From: an uncultured Chlorobiaceae bacterium
GTDB taxonomy: Bacteria; Bacteroidota; Chlorobiia; Chlorobiales; Chlorobiaceae
Length of the DNA stretch: 64,000 bases
Direction of reading: 5' to 3'
Assembly: GCA_903882665.1 (NCBI GenBank)
Contig: CAIRXW010000047.1
Coordinates: 62,001-126,000 of the forward strand
Made by a program: the position numbers and the translations under genes. Shown piece after piece: positions 51,774-63,585 of this stretch. How positions within the stretch are numbered: position 1 is the first letter of the stretch; every line of letters starts with the position of its first letter. The notes under the pieces are model-generated. The model made no database searches, was not told the origin of the DNA, and saw only the letters and a list, made by a program, of their open reading frames with translations.

Positions 51774-52100
51774 ACCTTATCCTTAACCTGTTCTATTACT
51801 TAAAACTGAGGCGAACCATCAACCATCGTTAGCCGAATTGAATTTGTGCCCCGCACAATAATGCATTCAAGTCGCACTGAAAGAGTCAATAACGATTCAC
51901 TGACTGTGCGGGGAATTTACGCATTGCGCATCACATTGAACAATCTTATTTACCCGGCCATGCAGGGCTCTTCTGCACAGGCGGTTTAACCACAAAACTA
52001 CGGAGAGAGCATAAGAGGGAGCGCAATACATTGAAAAATCTTATTTTTGATAAAGCCGTAATGCAAAACACAAGCAAACTGCAAAACCGGAAAGGAACAA
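51774..52100. other. 327-base intergenic region, nothing recognised
   Basis: Between the divergently read YmdB-like and L,D-transpeptidase-like genes. A minus-strand frame at 51946-52146 has no ribosome site or family resemblance. It presumably contains both promoters, but no clear -35/-10 pair was identified. Confidence 0.4.
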
Positions 52101-52724
52101 ATGAGCAATCAACAAAAAAAAGCTTTCTATGGCGGTATGTTGGCACTGCTGCTCATTGTCGGAGCTGGACTACTGTGGCTGCCTGAAAAAATTTCCACCG
52201 AAGCATACAAAGCTGCGTTTGCGGCTCTTGATACTTATCGAACATCGCACCCTGAAGAGGCTGTCCGCTACCTGGCGGTGGTGGATTTCTCAAAACCCTC
52301 TTACCTGAAAAGGATGGCGGTGGTGGATCTTGTCAACGGAGAAGAGTCGTTTTACCGGGTGGCGCATGGCAAAAATTCCGGTGAGCTCTATGCAACCCGA
52401 TTTTCCAATACGTCGGAGTCCGGGATGAGCAGCCTTGGGCTTTATAAGGTTCTTGACGCCTACATTGGTGACCACGGAACGGCCGTACGCCTTGAGGGGC
52501 TGGAACCTTCGGTGAACGGCAATGCCTTCAGCCGCGATATAGTGCTTCATTCGGCCGATTATGTCTCTCCTTGTTACATATTGCTGAACCTTGTGACCTT
52601 TAACGGCCCGAGAATCGGCAGAAGCAACGGATGCTTTGTTGTGTCAACCGATGATATCGATGAGGTGATAAAAAAACTCGGTAACAGCGGGCTTCTCTAC
52701 GCCTGGCGTGACTCCCCAAGGTAA
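52101..52724 (+). CDS. L,D-transpeptidase-like (YkuD_2) protein
   Basis: 207-residue protein with an N-terminal membrane anchor (about residues 8-28) and a C-terminal domain of the murein L,D-transpeptidase catalytic type: VVDFSKPSYLKRMAVVDLVNG, FYRVAHGKNSG, MSSLGLYKVL, RDIVLHSADY and the catalytic GRSNGCFVV (Cys near 176 with preceding Ser/His). It would cross-link or trim peptidoglycan in the periplasm. GGAACAA precedes the ATG closely. Confidence 0.82.
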   Translation: MSNQQKKAFYGGMLALLLIVGAGLLWLPEKISTEAYKAAFAALDTYRTSHPEEAVRYLAVVDFSKPSYLKRMAVVDLVNGEESFYRVAHGKNSGELYATRFSNTSESGMSSLGLYKVLDAYIGDHGTAVRLEGLEPSVNGNAFSRDIVLHSADYVSPCYILLNLVTFNGPRIGRSNGCFVVSTDDIDEVIKKLGNSGLLYAWRDSPR

Positions 52725-52978
52725 TTAATCGCTTTCCATCCACCTCTTTTTTTATCTCTGAAGTCCTTTCCGACCCTTTACTTAACAGGGTATATATGTA
52801 TAGGAAACATTCAGACGCGCGCATCATATAGAGTGCGAAATGTGACCTCTCAATGGATTTTTAACCCAAAAGCCTTGGCGCTACATATAAATTATATATA
52901 TTTCTGGCGAACAAAAGCTTCACGCACCTATATAATGAATGATATGTATCGCAGTTCGATAACCTTAAGTTAAAAACA

Positions 52979-53668
52979 ATGAAAAAGATTGTTTACGCGA
53001 TTATCGCGTTTGTAATGATTGCGCTGAGCGGGACTACTCATGCAACAGATGTAAAAGCGGAAGACGTGATTAATCTTCACGTAGGCGGAACCTACTCATT
53101 CATTCCGTCTCTGGTGAATACCGGGTCTGGTTTCGTTCAAAAATCAGAAGGTGGCGGTTCTGTTGACCCATCTTCTCTTGGCGGAAGGCCGCTCAGCTAC
53201 CTCTACTGTGTTGATCTTTTTACTAATGTCTATGTAAATAATGATTATCCTTCTACCACCGTAAACAACGCAGCCCTGATCCATGGCGCTCCGTTAATCA
53301 ATGCAGGCAAGGTTGCTTATCTGTTAGAAAATTATGGCGTTGATGGACAGGGAGATCAGGCAATAGCTCTTCAGGCCGCTATCTGGTACGAAATTTATGG
53401 TCCAGAAGTGTATAAATTAGATGTTAACGGATCCACCTCCAACACAGCAACTCTGTACAATAAATACCTCGATGAAGCAGCTATTACCAGTAATTCCGGC
53501 GACGTGTCTAAATTCCTCTGGATCAATCCCGGTAACACATCGGGCACTACGTACCAGGGTCTGGTTACCAGCAGCCCAAATCCAGAACCCGGCACCATAA
53601 TGCTGTTTGGCGTCGGCATGCTTGGCCTGATAGTTTTCGGCAAGCGTCGCATGAACAAAGCAGCATAA
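52979..53668 (+). CDS. PEP-CTERM protein with thioester-domain-like motifs
   Basis: 229-residue exported protein with a signal peptide (MKKIVYAIIAFVMIALSGTTHA) and a C-terminal PEP-CTERM sorting tag (NPEPGTIMLFGVGMLGL then RRMNK). The middle has YCVDLF (Cys77) and LQAAIWYEIYG (Gln132), the two motifs that form Cys-Gln thioester bonds in TED-type surface adhesins. A TATAAT at 52931-52936 may be the -10 box, but no -35 is clear. No exosortase gene is in the window. A strong terminator follows. Confidence 0.8.
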   Translation: MKKIVYAIIAFVMIALSGTTHATDVKAEDVINLHVGGTYSFIPSLVNTGSGFVQKSEGGGSVDPSSLGGRPLSYLYCVDLFTNVYVNNDYPSTTVNNAALIHGAPLINAGKVAYLLENYGVDGQGDQAIALQAAIWYEIYGPEVYKLDVNGSTSNTATLYNKYLDEAAITSNSGDVSKFLWINPGNTSGTTYQGLVTSSPNPEPGTIMLFGVGMLGLIVFGKRRMNKAA

Positions 53669-53813
53669 TAATTACGCCTGATACAACAATCCCGATGCCA
53701 ATTATGAGTTGTTTACGTTAAACCTGCATGAACCGATTTCAAATACTACCGAGTTGTTGAGTTTTACAGTAAATAATACAACAGGCCAAGGTCAAAAAGA
53801 ACATGTTGGAAGT

Positions 53814-53855
53814 AACAACACAAAAGCCCGGAATAAACCGGGCTTTTGTGTTGTT
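53814..53855. terminator. bidirectional rho-independent terminator
   Basis: Perfect 18-base stem AACAACACAAAAGCCCGG / CCGGGCTTTTGTGTTGTT with a 6-base loop AATAAA. The GC core is flanked by A and T runs on both sides, so it works for the PEP-CTERM gene and the convergent icd gene alike. The clearest terminator in the window. Confidence 0.9.
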
Positions 53856-53877
53856 CAGTGCCTGTATCATCAGATAA

Positions 53878-56118
<2,241 letters not shown>

Positions 56119-56367
56119 TTAACTATTTGTCGAAATTATTTGGTAAAAAAACACAACACAACCCAAGCGAGGTTATGAACAGCGCGGTTCAACAATAAAA
56201 GACACAAAATTATTATTGGCCTTGTTTTTCTGCGCACCCTGGAAGATGCGCAGAAAAACAGAGTGGCCCGATCATCAAAGAGAGGAAATCCGGACAGTTG
56301 CCGGTCAAAAAAAACGGAGAATATGCTGCGGCTTTTTCCCCCGATAACTCACCTGAAAAAAGTAACC

Positions 56368-57234
56368 TTACTCGTAAAGACCTACCCGTCCAGCAAGCTC
56401 CTGATCGTTAAGAACCTCATGCGCAAGCTTGATCATGGGAATGGTAGCTCCCATTGAACTGTAACCGCCATCATGGAACAGGTTCTGCATGGTCACCTTG
56501 CGGGAAAGATCGCTGAGGATGGTCATGGAATATTCGGCACACTCCTCGGCAGAAGCATTGCCAAGAGGAGACATGAGATCACTGTATTCGAACATTTTCT
56601 CAAAACCCGGAATCCCGCTTCCTGCCTTGGTATAGGTTGGGCTTTGTGATATCGTGTTGATACGAATCGCCTTCCTTGCAAGCCTTGGCCCATAACTGCG
56701 GACAATGGATTCAAGCAATGACTTGGCATCTCCCATATCAGAATAGGTCCAGTAATTTCTCTGTGAAGCGATATAGGAGAGAGAGAGAATGCTTCCACCC
56801 TCATTGATCGCCTCGTTCTTCAAGGCATAGGAAACAAGCCGATGCAGCGACAATGCCGAAACATCAAGTGTTTTTATAAACCACTCGTAGTTGAGATCTT
56901 CGTAGGGCAACTGCTTGCGAATATTCTGTGACATTCCGATGGAATGCACAATAAAGTCGACCGGACCGACTTTTTCCTTGAGCTCTTTAAAACAGGTATC
57001 GACATCCTCATTTTTCGACGCATCACAAACAATCATCGGAGCATTACCGCATAATGTCGAGAGCTCTTCGATATTGCCGAAACGCAACGCTGCCGCAACA
57101 TTTGAGATGGCGATCTCTGCGCCCTCCCTGTAGGCATGAAGGGCAATCTGCCAGCCAATACTGCTTTCGTCAAGCGGGCCGAAAACGATTCCCTTCTTCC
57201 CTTTCAACAGACCATAGTGCGCTTTCTCTGGCAT
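56368..57234 (-). CDS. fabI: enoyl-ACP reductase FabI
   Basis: 288-residue SDR-fold enzyme of fatty acid synthesis (NADH-dependent reduction of trans-2-enoyl-ACP). VFGPLDESSIGWQIALHAYREGAEI is the FabI-type cofactor region; catalytic YSDMGDAK (Tyr-x6-Lys) with the preceding LSYIASQRNYW, and SIGMSQNI, are present. The end (LFHDGGYSSMGATIPM plus about 22 residues) is longer than many FabI. ATG 57234. The preceding 264 bases upstream of icd are empty of genes. Confidence 0.88.
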   Translation of the reverse strand: MPEKAHYGLLKGKKGIVFGPLDESSIGWQIALHAYREGAEIAISNVAAALRFGNIEELSTLCGNAPMIVCDASKNEDVDTCFKELKEKVGPVDFIVHSIGMSQNIRKQLPYEDLNYEWFIKTLDVSALSLHRLVSYALKNEAINEGGSILSLSYIASQRNYWTYSDMGDAKSLLESIVRSYGPRLARKAIRINTISQSPTYTKAGSGIPGFEKMFEYSDLMSPLGNASAEECAEYSMTILSDLSRKVTMQNLFHDGGYSSMGATIPMIKLAHEVLNDQELAGRVGLYE

Positions 57235-57373
57235 GATATAAGCTGATTCTTTAACAAAGATTGGGGTAAATTCCCTTTAACTCGACATTTTAAACATTGA
57301 AGATACAAGATTCCCTTCAAAACGTAAACTCTTTGTCCGGATTTTTTCTTTCCGCAACCATTAAACCGTGCGA

Positions 57374-58675
57374 TTATATCTTCAATCGCCTCATTGAGCG
57401 AAGTTTATCGAGCATATTTCTGTTCACGCTCAACTCCATCTCCTCCTTTTCAACCACAATTTCCCTGAACACAACACGAAGAAGATTATCCTCCCTGATA
57501 TACGCCTCCATTTCGAGACTGTAAAGCGCTCTGGGAAGAGTAATTATCCGTTGCGCCCTGTCTATGGTCACAACGATGTCTGTCCCCATACGGGTAACAA
57601 GAACCTCTTCGGCATCCTTGAGAAAGGGTATTTTGATACAGAGTACCTCACGGTGGTCATCCGTTCCCGCATTTTTTTTGCTTTCAATCCAGAAATTTTT
57701 TCCGGAATAAAAAATCTTGTCCGGGAGTTGCTCACCGAAGACCAGTTTACTGATATCATGCAGGGCATCTGGCCCGATCGGCTCGGTTCTCTGCAACTGA
57801 CAGCGAAAAACCGGTGTAGGGTAAAAGGAGCTGTCGATCTCCAGCAGATATTTGCTGTGCAGGTCGGCCCAGAACTCAAAATACTCCCCTACCGTTTTTG
57901 AGGTAGGCAGAATCTTGTTGATTACAATACCATCAACATTGATTCCGTAAAGGTGCACAAAGGTATAGGCGCGTTTTGTTTCAAGAATGGAGAGCTTTTC
58001 AGGGTTCAGCACCAACCGGAAGGTAACCTCCGGACTGAGAATGAACTTGTTGATATCCTCCATCTGCTTCAGAAGCACATTGACCTCATTAAAAAAGTCA
58101 TCATCCGGAATCGATTTTCCGCTCAACGGTCGTGCCAGCGATGACATGCTTTTATAGAGCTTGAAAAACTGCTTGCCCATATTTCCTCCGATAATAATCT
58201 CGGGGTAAGCCAGCAGACGGAGCGTGTTGCCTGTCGGAGAGGTATCGAGCACAACGGCATCCCACTTCCCTGACTGCGCCTCATCAAGCAGGCGACTCAA
58301 GGCAAAAATTTCATCAAGGCCTGGCTGGGTAGTCAGTTCAGTCGCCATGCCACTGTCAATCCCCTTGTTTTTATAGGAGGAAGAGACAAATTTCTGAAAG
58401 CCGGACATATTCTTTTTAAGCTCGTAAACCGTATCAACCTCAAGGCCGTAAAGGTTCTCCTCAATCTTCTGGGGATCATTGCGGCTTATGCGCATGTTAA
58501 AAACATCCGAGAGCGAATGGGCCGGATCGGAGGACATGATCAGCACCTTCTTGTTCTGCCTCGCCAGGGCGACTGCTGTTGACGATGAAATGGTAGTTTT
58601 TCCTGTCCCACCTTTTCCCGAATAAATGATAACTCTGGTCTGTGACTGGTTTTCCGTTAACTCCCTCGACAACAT
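57374..58675 (-). CDS. ArsA-type ATPase with C-terminal HSP20-like domain
   Basis: 433 residues from ATG 58675; the frame is open to 58840, but GGGGAG about six bases upstream supports 58675. P-loop YSGKGGTGKTT (about residue 16), SSDPAHSLSDVFN and DTSPTGNTLRLL are ArsA/GET3-family motifs. The last 75 residues (REVLCIKIPFLKDAEEVLV...ITLPRALYSLEMEAYIREDNLLRVVF) form an ArsA_HSP20-like domain. Green sulfur bacteria carry several such proteins, suspected to act in chlorosome or membrane-protein handling. No arsenite-pump partner is nearby. Confidence 0.87.
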   Translation of the reverse strand: MLSRELTENQSQTRVIIYSGKGGTGKTTISSSTAVALARQNKKVLIMSSDPAHSLSDVFNMRISRNDPQKIEENLYGLEVDTVYELKKNMSGFQKFVSSSYKNKGIDSGMATELTTQPGLDEIFALSRLLDEAQSGKWDAVVLDTSPTGNTLRLLAYPEIIIGGNMGKQFFKLYKSMSSLARPLSGKSIPDDDFFNEVNVLLKQMEDINKFILSPEVTFRLVLNPEKLSILETKRAYTFVHLYGINVDGIVINKILPTSKTVGEYFEFWADLHSKYLLEIDSSFYPTPVFRCQLQRTEPIGPDALHDISKLVFGEQLPDKIFYSGKNFWIESKKNAGTDDHREVLCIKIPFLKDAEEVLVTRMGTDIVVTIDRAQRIITLPRALYSLEMEAYIREDNLLRVVFREIVVEKEEMELSVNRNMLDKLRSMRRLKI

Positions 58676-58769
58676 AAAAACTCCCCTGTTAAAGGTAAAT
58701 AATCCAAAAAGGCGTCCCCTCTTCAGGAGGGCAAAAATATCGTTGCACAAAGTACCATTTTTCGACTGC

Positions 58770-59354
58770 TTAGAGAAAAATAATCTTTTTCTGCAGTGCA
58801 TGGCTAAGTTGCCGCATATACTCCTCATGCTCAATTTCAACAGCGCCCAGCTTCCGCAAGTGAGGGTTCATGATCTGGGCATCAAGCAGCAGGTAACCTC
58901 TCTCTTTGAGATGGAGTACCAGTTCGTTGAACGCTATTTGAGAGGCATAAGAGCGGCGGGAAAACATCGACTCTCCAAAAAATGCGCCTCCGATCGCTAT
59001 GCCATACAAGCCGCCGACAAGCTCACCCTCATACCAGCTTTCAATGCTGTGGGCAAGACCAAGGCCGTGCAGCTTGCTATAGGCCTCCATAATTTCATCG
59101 GAAATCCAGGTTTCATGATCATTTTTTCGCGGCGCGGCGCACCCCTTGATTACACCTGAAAACTCCTTGTCAAACGTCACAATAAACTCATTTTTTCTGG
59201 TCAGGCGAAGAACATCGCGCGACGCCCGGTAGCTATCAAGATTGAAAACCGCCCTTTTATAGGGCTGGCACCAGAATACCTTTTCGTCCTGCGGGTCTGA
59301 CATCGGGAAAAAACCCTGACGGTAAGCTCTGAGAAGTTCATCAATACGAATCAT
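58770..59354 (-). CDS. aat: leucyl/phenylalanyl-tRNA-protein transferase
   Basis: 194-residue enzyme that adds Leu or Phe to N-terminal Arg/Lys of proteins, marking them for ClpAP (N-end rule). Family motifs: LLRAYRQGFFPMSD, FWCQPYKRAVF, WISDEIMEAYSKLHGLGLAHSIESWYEGELVGGLYGIAIGGAFFGESMFSR and HLKERGYLLLDAQIMNPHL. ATG 59354. It lies 94 bases before the arsA start. Confidence 0.95.
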   Translation of the reverse strand: MIRIDELLRAYRQGFFPMSDPQDEKVFWCQPYKRAVFNLDSYRASRDVLRLTRKNEFIVTFDKEFSGVIKGCAAPRKNDHETWISDEIMEAYSKLHGLGLAHSIESWYEGELVGGLYGIAIGGAFFGESMFSRRSYASQIAFNELVLHLKERGYLLLDAQIMNPHLRKLGAVEIEHEEYMRQLSHALQKKIIFL

Positions 59355-59379
59355 CTGTCGGAAAGCAACCCGATACCGG

Positions 59380-59958
59380 TTAAAGAAAGTTCAAAAGAAC
59401 ATCGTCAACCACCCTTTTCGGCACATGGTGAATACCGTTCGCATCCCGGAAGTAGCGAACAGAATCATTAGCACCCATCTGGTCAATCACAACCGTCTCT
59501 GAGGGCTTCCCCAAAGCAATGGCCATCAGTATTGAAAAACTCTCCGGAATTTTCAGTAATTCCCTCGTTTTTTCACCATCAAGGGAGCCAAGAATGCAGC
59601 CACCAAACCCCGAAGCTGTCGCGCCAAGAAGAATTGTCTGGGCGGCAATACCACTATCGCAAGCAAAATCACTGCCTGCCGATGAGTCGCCAAGTATCAA
59701 AATACAGGCCTGGGGACGCTCGCCTTCAGCCGGGCCTGACCAGTCAGCAAGATATCCGGCCCATGAAATGCAGGGATAGAGGGCCGCAACCAGAGAAGGC
59801 TCACAAACCGCAATATATCGCAATGGCTGAAGATTTCTGGCTGACGAAACATAGCAGGCAAGCTCAACAAGTTCCCGCACGACATCTTCCGGAACCGGAA
59901 CATTGCCATCAAATCTCCGGTAACTCCTGCATTTCGTTACAAGCTCCCTGAACAACAT
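59380..59958 (-). CDS. nitroreductase-family flavoprotein
   Basis: 192 residues from ATG 59958, where AGGAG (in the RC of ctcctg) precedes; a longer frame from 60039 lies inside the glycosyltransferase gene. MLFRELVTKCRSYRRFD is the FMN-binding start of nitroreductases, and ARNLQPLRYI, GIAAQTILLGATASGFGGCILGSLDG and ALGKPSE complete the family pattern. Substrate unknown. It is 11 bases downstream of the glycosyltransferase and may be co-transcribed with aat and arsA. Confidence 0.88.
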   Translation of the reverse strand: MLFRELVTKCRSYRRFDGNVPVPEDVVRELVELACYVSSARNLQPLRYIAVCEPSLVAALYPCISWAGYLADWSGPAEGERPQACILILGDSSAGSDFACDSGIAAQTILLGATASGFGGCILGSLDGEKTRELLKIPESFSILMAIALGKPSETVVIDQMGANDSVRYFRDANGIHHVPKRVVDDVLLNFL

Positions 59959-59969
59959 AGGCACTCCTG

Positions 59970-61013
59970 TCAAGACTTTTCCGCCCAGGCGGCATCCGTG
60001 TATTTCGAAAGCTCTTCCCACTGGCCACTGCCGATCCATTCAGAGATATAATCAACCGTTCTGGCATAATGCAACGGCTCCCTGCATGGCTGCTCCAGCC
60101 ACTCGGCAAGAATGGAGCCATCAAGACTCTCCATCGCCATGCCGTAGGCGAGTTCCACCATACCAAGCGCATTGGATTGCTGCTCAATCTGACCATCGAG
60201 AGGGCGGAGCAACAGCTTTTTTCCAAGATGGAGCGCTTCACCGGGAAGCTCGAATCCCGCATTACAGACAACGCCATTGCACTCCATCAAATCGTCAAGA
60301 AAACCTGTCCTGGAATATTCCCTGAAATGCAGATGCTCCTCATCACGATTTTCCTGCACTTTCCCGTAAATAAAAAAATCGTACTTACAAAACGGAGCAA
60401 AAAAGAGCACAATATCTTCCACCTCTTCGAAGGGGAGATAGACAAGAATTTTGTTCCTTTTCACCGTCACAGCGCTCTGCAGATAGAGCGTTTCGGGAAT
60501 GACTGGCGGAAAAATTGGCTGATTGAAACTGCTCCAGTGGAGACCGGCATTATAGCGGGCAGGGGCAAAATTCAGCAGGATCTGTTTTTCAAAAAAAGAT
60601 CCCCGGCCAACAGGTATATCGTATTTGAATGCATACTGATGACCAAAGCCAAGGGATGGTATATTTCTTGTTCGCGAAACCATTGAGGTGATCGGATCAA
60701 AATCGGTAATAATCAGATCAGTCTCTTTTGTATCGAGCGTCACAACATCCGCCATCAATTGAACGAGGTCAAGCTGAAGCATCGTTTCGAAATAGTTCAT
60801 CTTTCCCTTGCGGGTAACCAGCGTCAACCCCTTCATCACCCGGTATGGCTCAAATATCTTGACCTCCCTCAGCTCATCCTCTTTTCTGCCACTGATAATG
60901 ACATCAACATCGTGACCATCCTCCCTGAGCTTTCGGACAAGCTCCCGACTGCGGCTGATATGGCCATTCCCCGTACCCTGAACACCGAAAAGGATCTTCA
61001 TTCTGCTGAACAT
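59970..61013 (-). CDS. glycosyltransferase-like protein (MJ1255/UDP-glycosyltransferase type)
   Basis: 347 residues with a GT-B-like fold: ILFGVQGTGNGHISRSRELVRKL at the start (also an in-frame ATG at residue 5), ITDFDPITSMVSRTRNIPSLGFGHQYAFKYDIP, and VCNAGFELPGEALHLGKKLLLRPLDGQIEQQSNA (nucleotide-sugar site). This is the MJ1255/TIGR00661-type family of uncharacterised glycosyltransferases. Neighbours do not indicate its substrate. ATG 61013. Confidence 0.82.
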   Translation of the reverse strand: MFSRMKILFGVQGTGNGHISRSRELVRKLREDGHDVDVIISGRKEDELREVKIFEPYRVMKGLTLVTRKGKMNYFETMLQLDLVQLMADVVTLDTKETDLIITDFDPITSMVSRTRNIPSLGFGHQYAFKYDIPVGRGSFFEKQILLNFAPARYNAGLHWSSFNQPIFPPVIPETLYLQSAVTVKRNKILVYLPFEEVEDIVLFFAPFCKYDFFIYGKVQENRDEEHLHFREYSRTGFLDDLMECNGVVCNAGFELPGEALHLGKKLLLRPLDGQIEQQSNALGMVELAYGMAMESLDGSILAEWLEQPCREPLHYARTVDYISEWIGSGQWEELSKYTDAAWAEKS

Positions 61014-61045
61014 TTATGCGTGACGCACCCTCTCTTTGGCACGGG

Positions 61046-63262
61046 TTACTTTTGTATTTTAAGATTGGCATACTGCACCATCAGCGTCTTCTCTCCTGCA
61101 TTGCGAAACGTTATCCTCACTTTCTGCTTTGCCCCGCTACCCTGAACATCAAGCACAACTCCAGAGCCGAACACCGCATGATGCACCATCATCCCTTCAC
61201 GAAACAGGGAGGGCTTCGACGTTCCCGCAGCAGCCACGGCAGAAGAGGTGGATGAAGTTTTCGGCTGATAACCTCTCGACGAAGATGAAAGCCCTGAAGC
61301 CGCTTTTTCCTTTGCCAGACGATCGGATAGAAAATTTCCGCTCTCTGTCTGCACGATCGACGAGTCGATTTCACCGATAAACATCGACCGCAGGCAGTGA
61401 TGCTGCTGACCATACTGGTAGCGGCTCTGCGCCCATGAGAGAAAAATCTTCTCCTGCGCCCTCGTCATCGCCACATAAAAAAGCCGGCGCTCCTCCTCAA
61501 GCTCTTCAGGTTCATAACAGTGCAGGGGAAAAAGCCTCTCTTCAAGGCCGGTAATAAAGACCACAGGAAACTCAAGCCCTTTGGCCGCATGAACCGTCAT
61601 CAGGGAGACAAAATTATCGGACTCCTGCGTCTCGTCATAGTCAGATGCAAGGGAGATATTCTCCAGGAAATCTCCAAGGGAACCTGCATCAGGATTATGG
61701 TCAGAAAAATCCCTTGCCATCGAGAGCAGTTCCTGAAGGTTTTCATGACGCGCAAGCGATTCAGTGGTATTTTCCGCCTGCAACAGTAACGGAATAGAGG
61801 TCAGGGCAAAAAGCTCTGTCAGCACATCGTAGACCGTCCCGTTGAGGGCCGTCTTTCTGAGTGCCTCAATAACCGCACTGAAGGAGCCGAGAGCATTGAC
61901 GAGCCTCGCCTGAAAAGCGCCCTCATCAGCCCGCCGGATCGCTTCATAGATACTTATCTCCCGCTCTTCGGCAAACTCCTTGAGCTTGGCAATACTGACA
62001 TCACCGATTTTTCGGGGAGGAAAATTGATAATGCGCAAGAGCGACTCACCATCGCGGTCATTAAGAATGAATCGAAGATAGGCGACCGCATCCTTGATCT
62101 CCTTGCGCTTGTAAAAAGAGACACTTCCAAAAATCTTGTAGGGAATCTTGTGCTGCCGCATAACATCCTCAAGCACCCGCGACTGGGCGTTGGTGCGGTA
62201 AAAAACAGCAAAGCTTTTGAACTCGAAACCCTGTTTCAGGCGCAGGTTGCGTATCTGCTCCCCAACCCTTTCGGCCTCATTCCGCTCATTATATGCCTCA
62301 ATCAACGTCAACGGCTCCCCTTCGTTCCGGTGCGAAATCAGCTCTTTTTTAATCTGTCGGAGATTGCAACTGATCACGTTGTTTGCGGCCTTGAGAATAT
62401 TTCCGGTACTGCGATAGTTCTCAACAAGCTTGAAGGTGAGTGCATCATGATAATCGTCCTGAAAGTTCAGGATATTGGAGATATCAGCGCCGCGCCAGGA
62501 ATAGATCGACTGTGCATCATCACCCACAACAAAGATATTACGGTGCCTGGCTCCAAGCATTTTTGCGACAAGATATTGAGCCCGGTTGGTATCCTGATAC
62601 TCGTCAATCATGATATAGCGAAACGTCTCCTGCAACTCCTGGAGTACTTCGGGGTGCGCATTGAACAGTTCAAGCGGCTTGATGAGCAGGTCATCAAAAT
62701 CAAGGGCATTGTTCTCTTTCAGCTTTCTGGCGTACAACTCGTAAATCTGTGAGGCCTTCTGCTGATTATAGTCTCTGGCATTGCGGTGAAACTCAGCGGG
62801 CAAAATAAAGCTGTTTTTTGCCCGGCTGATGAGCCCCTGAACCGTATTTACCGGCACCGACTCGGCAGAAATGTTCAGTTCGGCCATCGACTGGCGAATC
62901 AGGCTTTTACTGTCCTCACTGTCAAAAATTGAAAAATTCTTGTCGTAACCGATAAGGTCAATGGAGTTGCGGAGAAGACGGGCAAAAACAGAGTGAAAAG
63001 TGCCGATCCAAAGGCCACGTGAGCTGCCTTGATGCAGCAGGGTATCAACACGATGACGCATCTCGCCGGCGGCCTTGTTGGTAAAGGTAAGCGCAAGAAT
63101 ATTCCGGGGAGAGACCCCCTCGTTTCTGATAAGATATGCAATACGGTAGGTAATCACCCTTGTCTTGCCGGAACCCGCACCCGCCAGTACCATCACTGGC
63201 CCGGTGGTAGAGATCACGGCATTGCGCTGCACTTCATTGAGATCGTTTAAAAAATCCGTCAA
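61046..63262 (-). CDS. UvrD/PcrA-type DNA helicase
   Basis: 738-residue superfamily 1 helicase. Walker A GAGSGKTRVITYR (about residue 30), DEYQDTNRAQY (Walker B), VVGDDAQSIYSWRGAD, VENYRSTGNIL, MTVHAAKGLEFPVVF and VAMTRAQEKIFLSW are all present, in family order. It unwinds DNA in nucleotide-excision and mismatch repair. UvrD, PcrA and Rep are not separable here. ATG 63262. Confidence 0.95.
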   Translation of the reverse strand: MTDFLNDLNEVQRNAVISTTGPVMVLAGAGSGKTRVITYRIAYLIRNEGVSPRNILALTFTNKAAGEMRHRVDTLLHQGSSRGLWIGTFHSVFARLLRNSIDLIGYDKNFSIFDSEDSKSLIRQSMAELNISAESVPVNTVQGLISRAKNSFILPAEFHRNARDYNQQKASQIYELYARKLKENNALDFDDLLIKPLELFNAHPEVLQELQETFRYIMIDEYQDTNRAQYLVAKMLGARHRNIFVVGDDAQSIYSWRGADISNILNFQDDYHDALTFKLVENYRSTGNILKAANNVISCNLRQIKKELISHRNEGEPLTLIEAYNERNEAERVGEQIRNLRLKQGFEFKSFAVFYRTNAQSRVLEDVMRQHKIPYKIFGSVSFYKRKEIKDAVAYLRFILNDRDGESLLRIINFPPRKIGDVSIAKLKEFAEEREISIYEAIRRADEGAFQARLVNALGSFSAVIEALRKTALNGTVYDVLTELFALTSIPLLLQAENTTESLARHENLQELLSMARDFSDHNPDAGSLGDFLENISLASDYDETQESDNFVSLMTVHAAKGLEFPVVFITGLEERLFPLHCYEPEELEEERRLFYVAMTRAQEKIFLSWAQSRYQYGQQHHCLRSMFIGEIDSSIVQTESGNFLSDRLAKEKAASGLSSSSRGYQPKTSSTSSAVAAAGTSKPSLFREGMMVHHAVFGSGVVLDVQGSGAKQKVRITFRNAGEKTLMVQYANLKIQK

Positions 63263-63585
63263 TACTTCCTGATACCTGTTAACAGTTAGAGCGCCACCTA
63301 TTGCTTTCGCAGAGCGCCAAAATCTCCAGTTGAATTTCGTACATCTTTACCCTTTTTACAAATCAGAGTCAAACAAATCCTTTTGCCACAGAGTAACGAC
63401 AAGCCACGACGGCATCTTTCCCCACTGATATTTCGAAACAAACCACAAAGTATGCACTCAAAAAGAGAGACGCCAGGTGCCGCACCACTTTTTTCTGATC
63501 TTTTAACCCCCAGTATCTCACGTTTGGCTTTCAGAGTTACTATATTTCAGAACGAACCATTACCCACCTAAACGAATGCAATACC
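63263..63585. other. 323-base intergenic region, nothing recognised
   Basis: Divergent region between the helicase and the amylase-family gene. A 62-codon plus-strand frame at 63383-63571 has no ribosome site or family resemblance. Both promoters should lie here, but none is clear. Confidence 0.4.
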
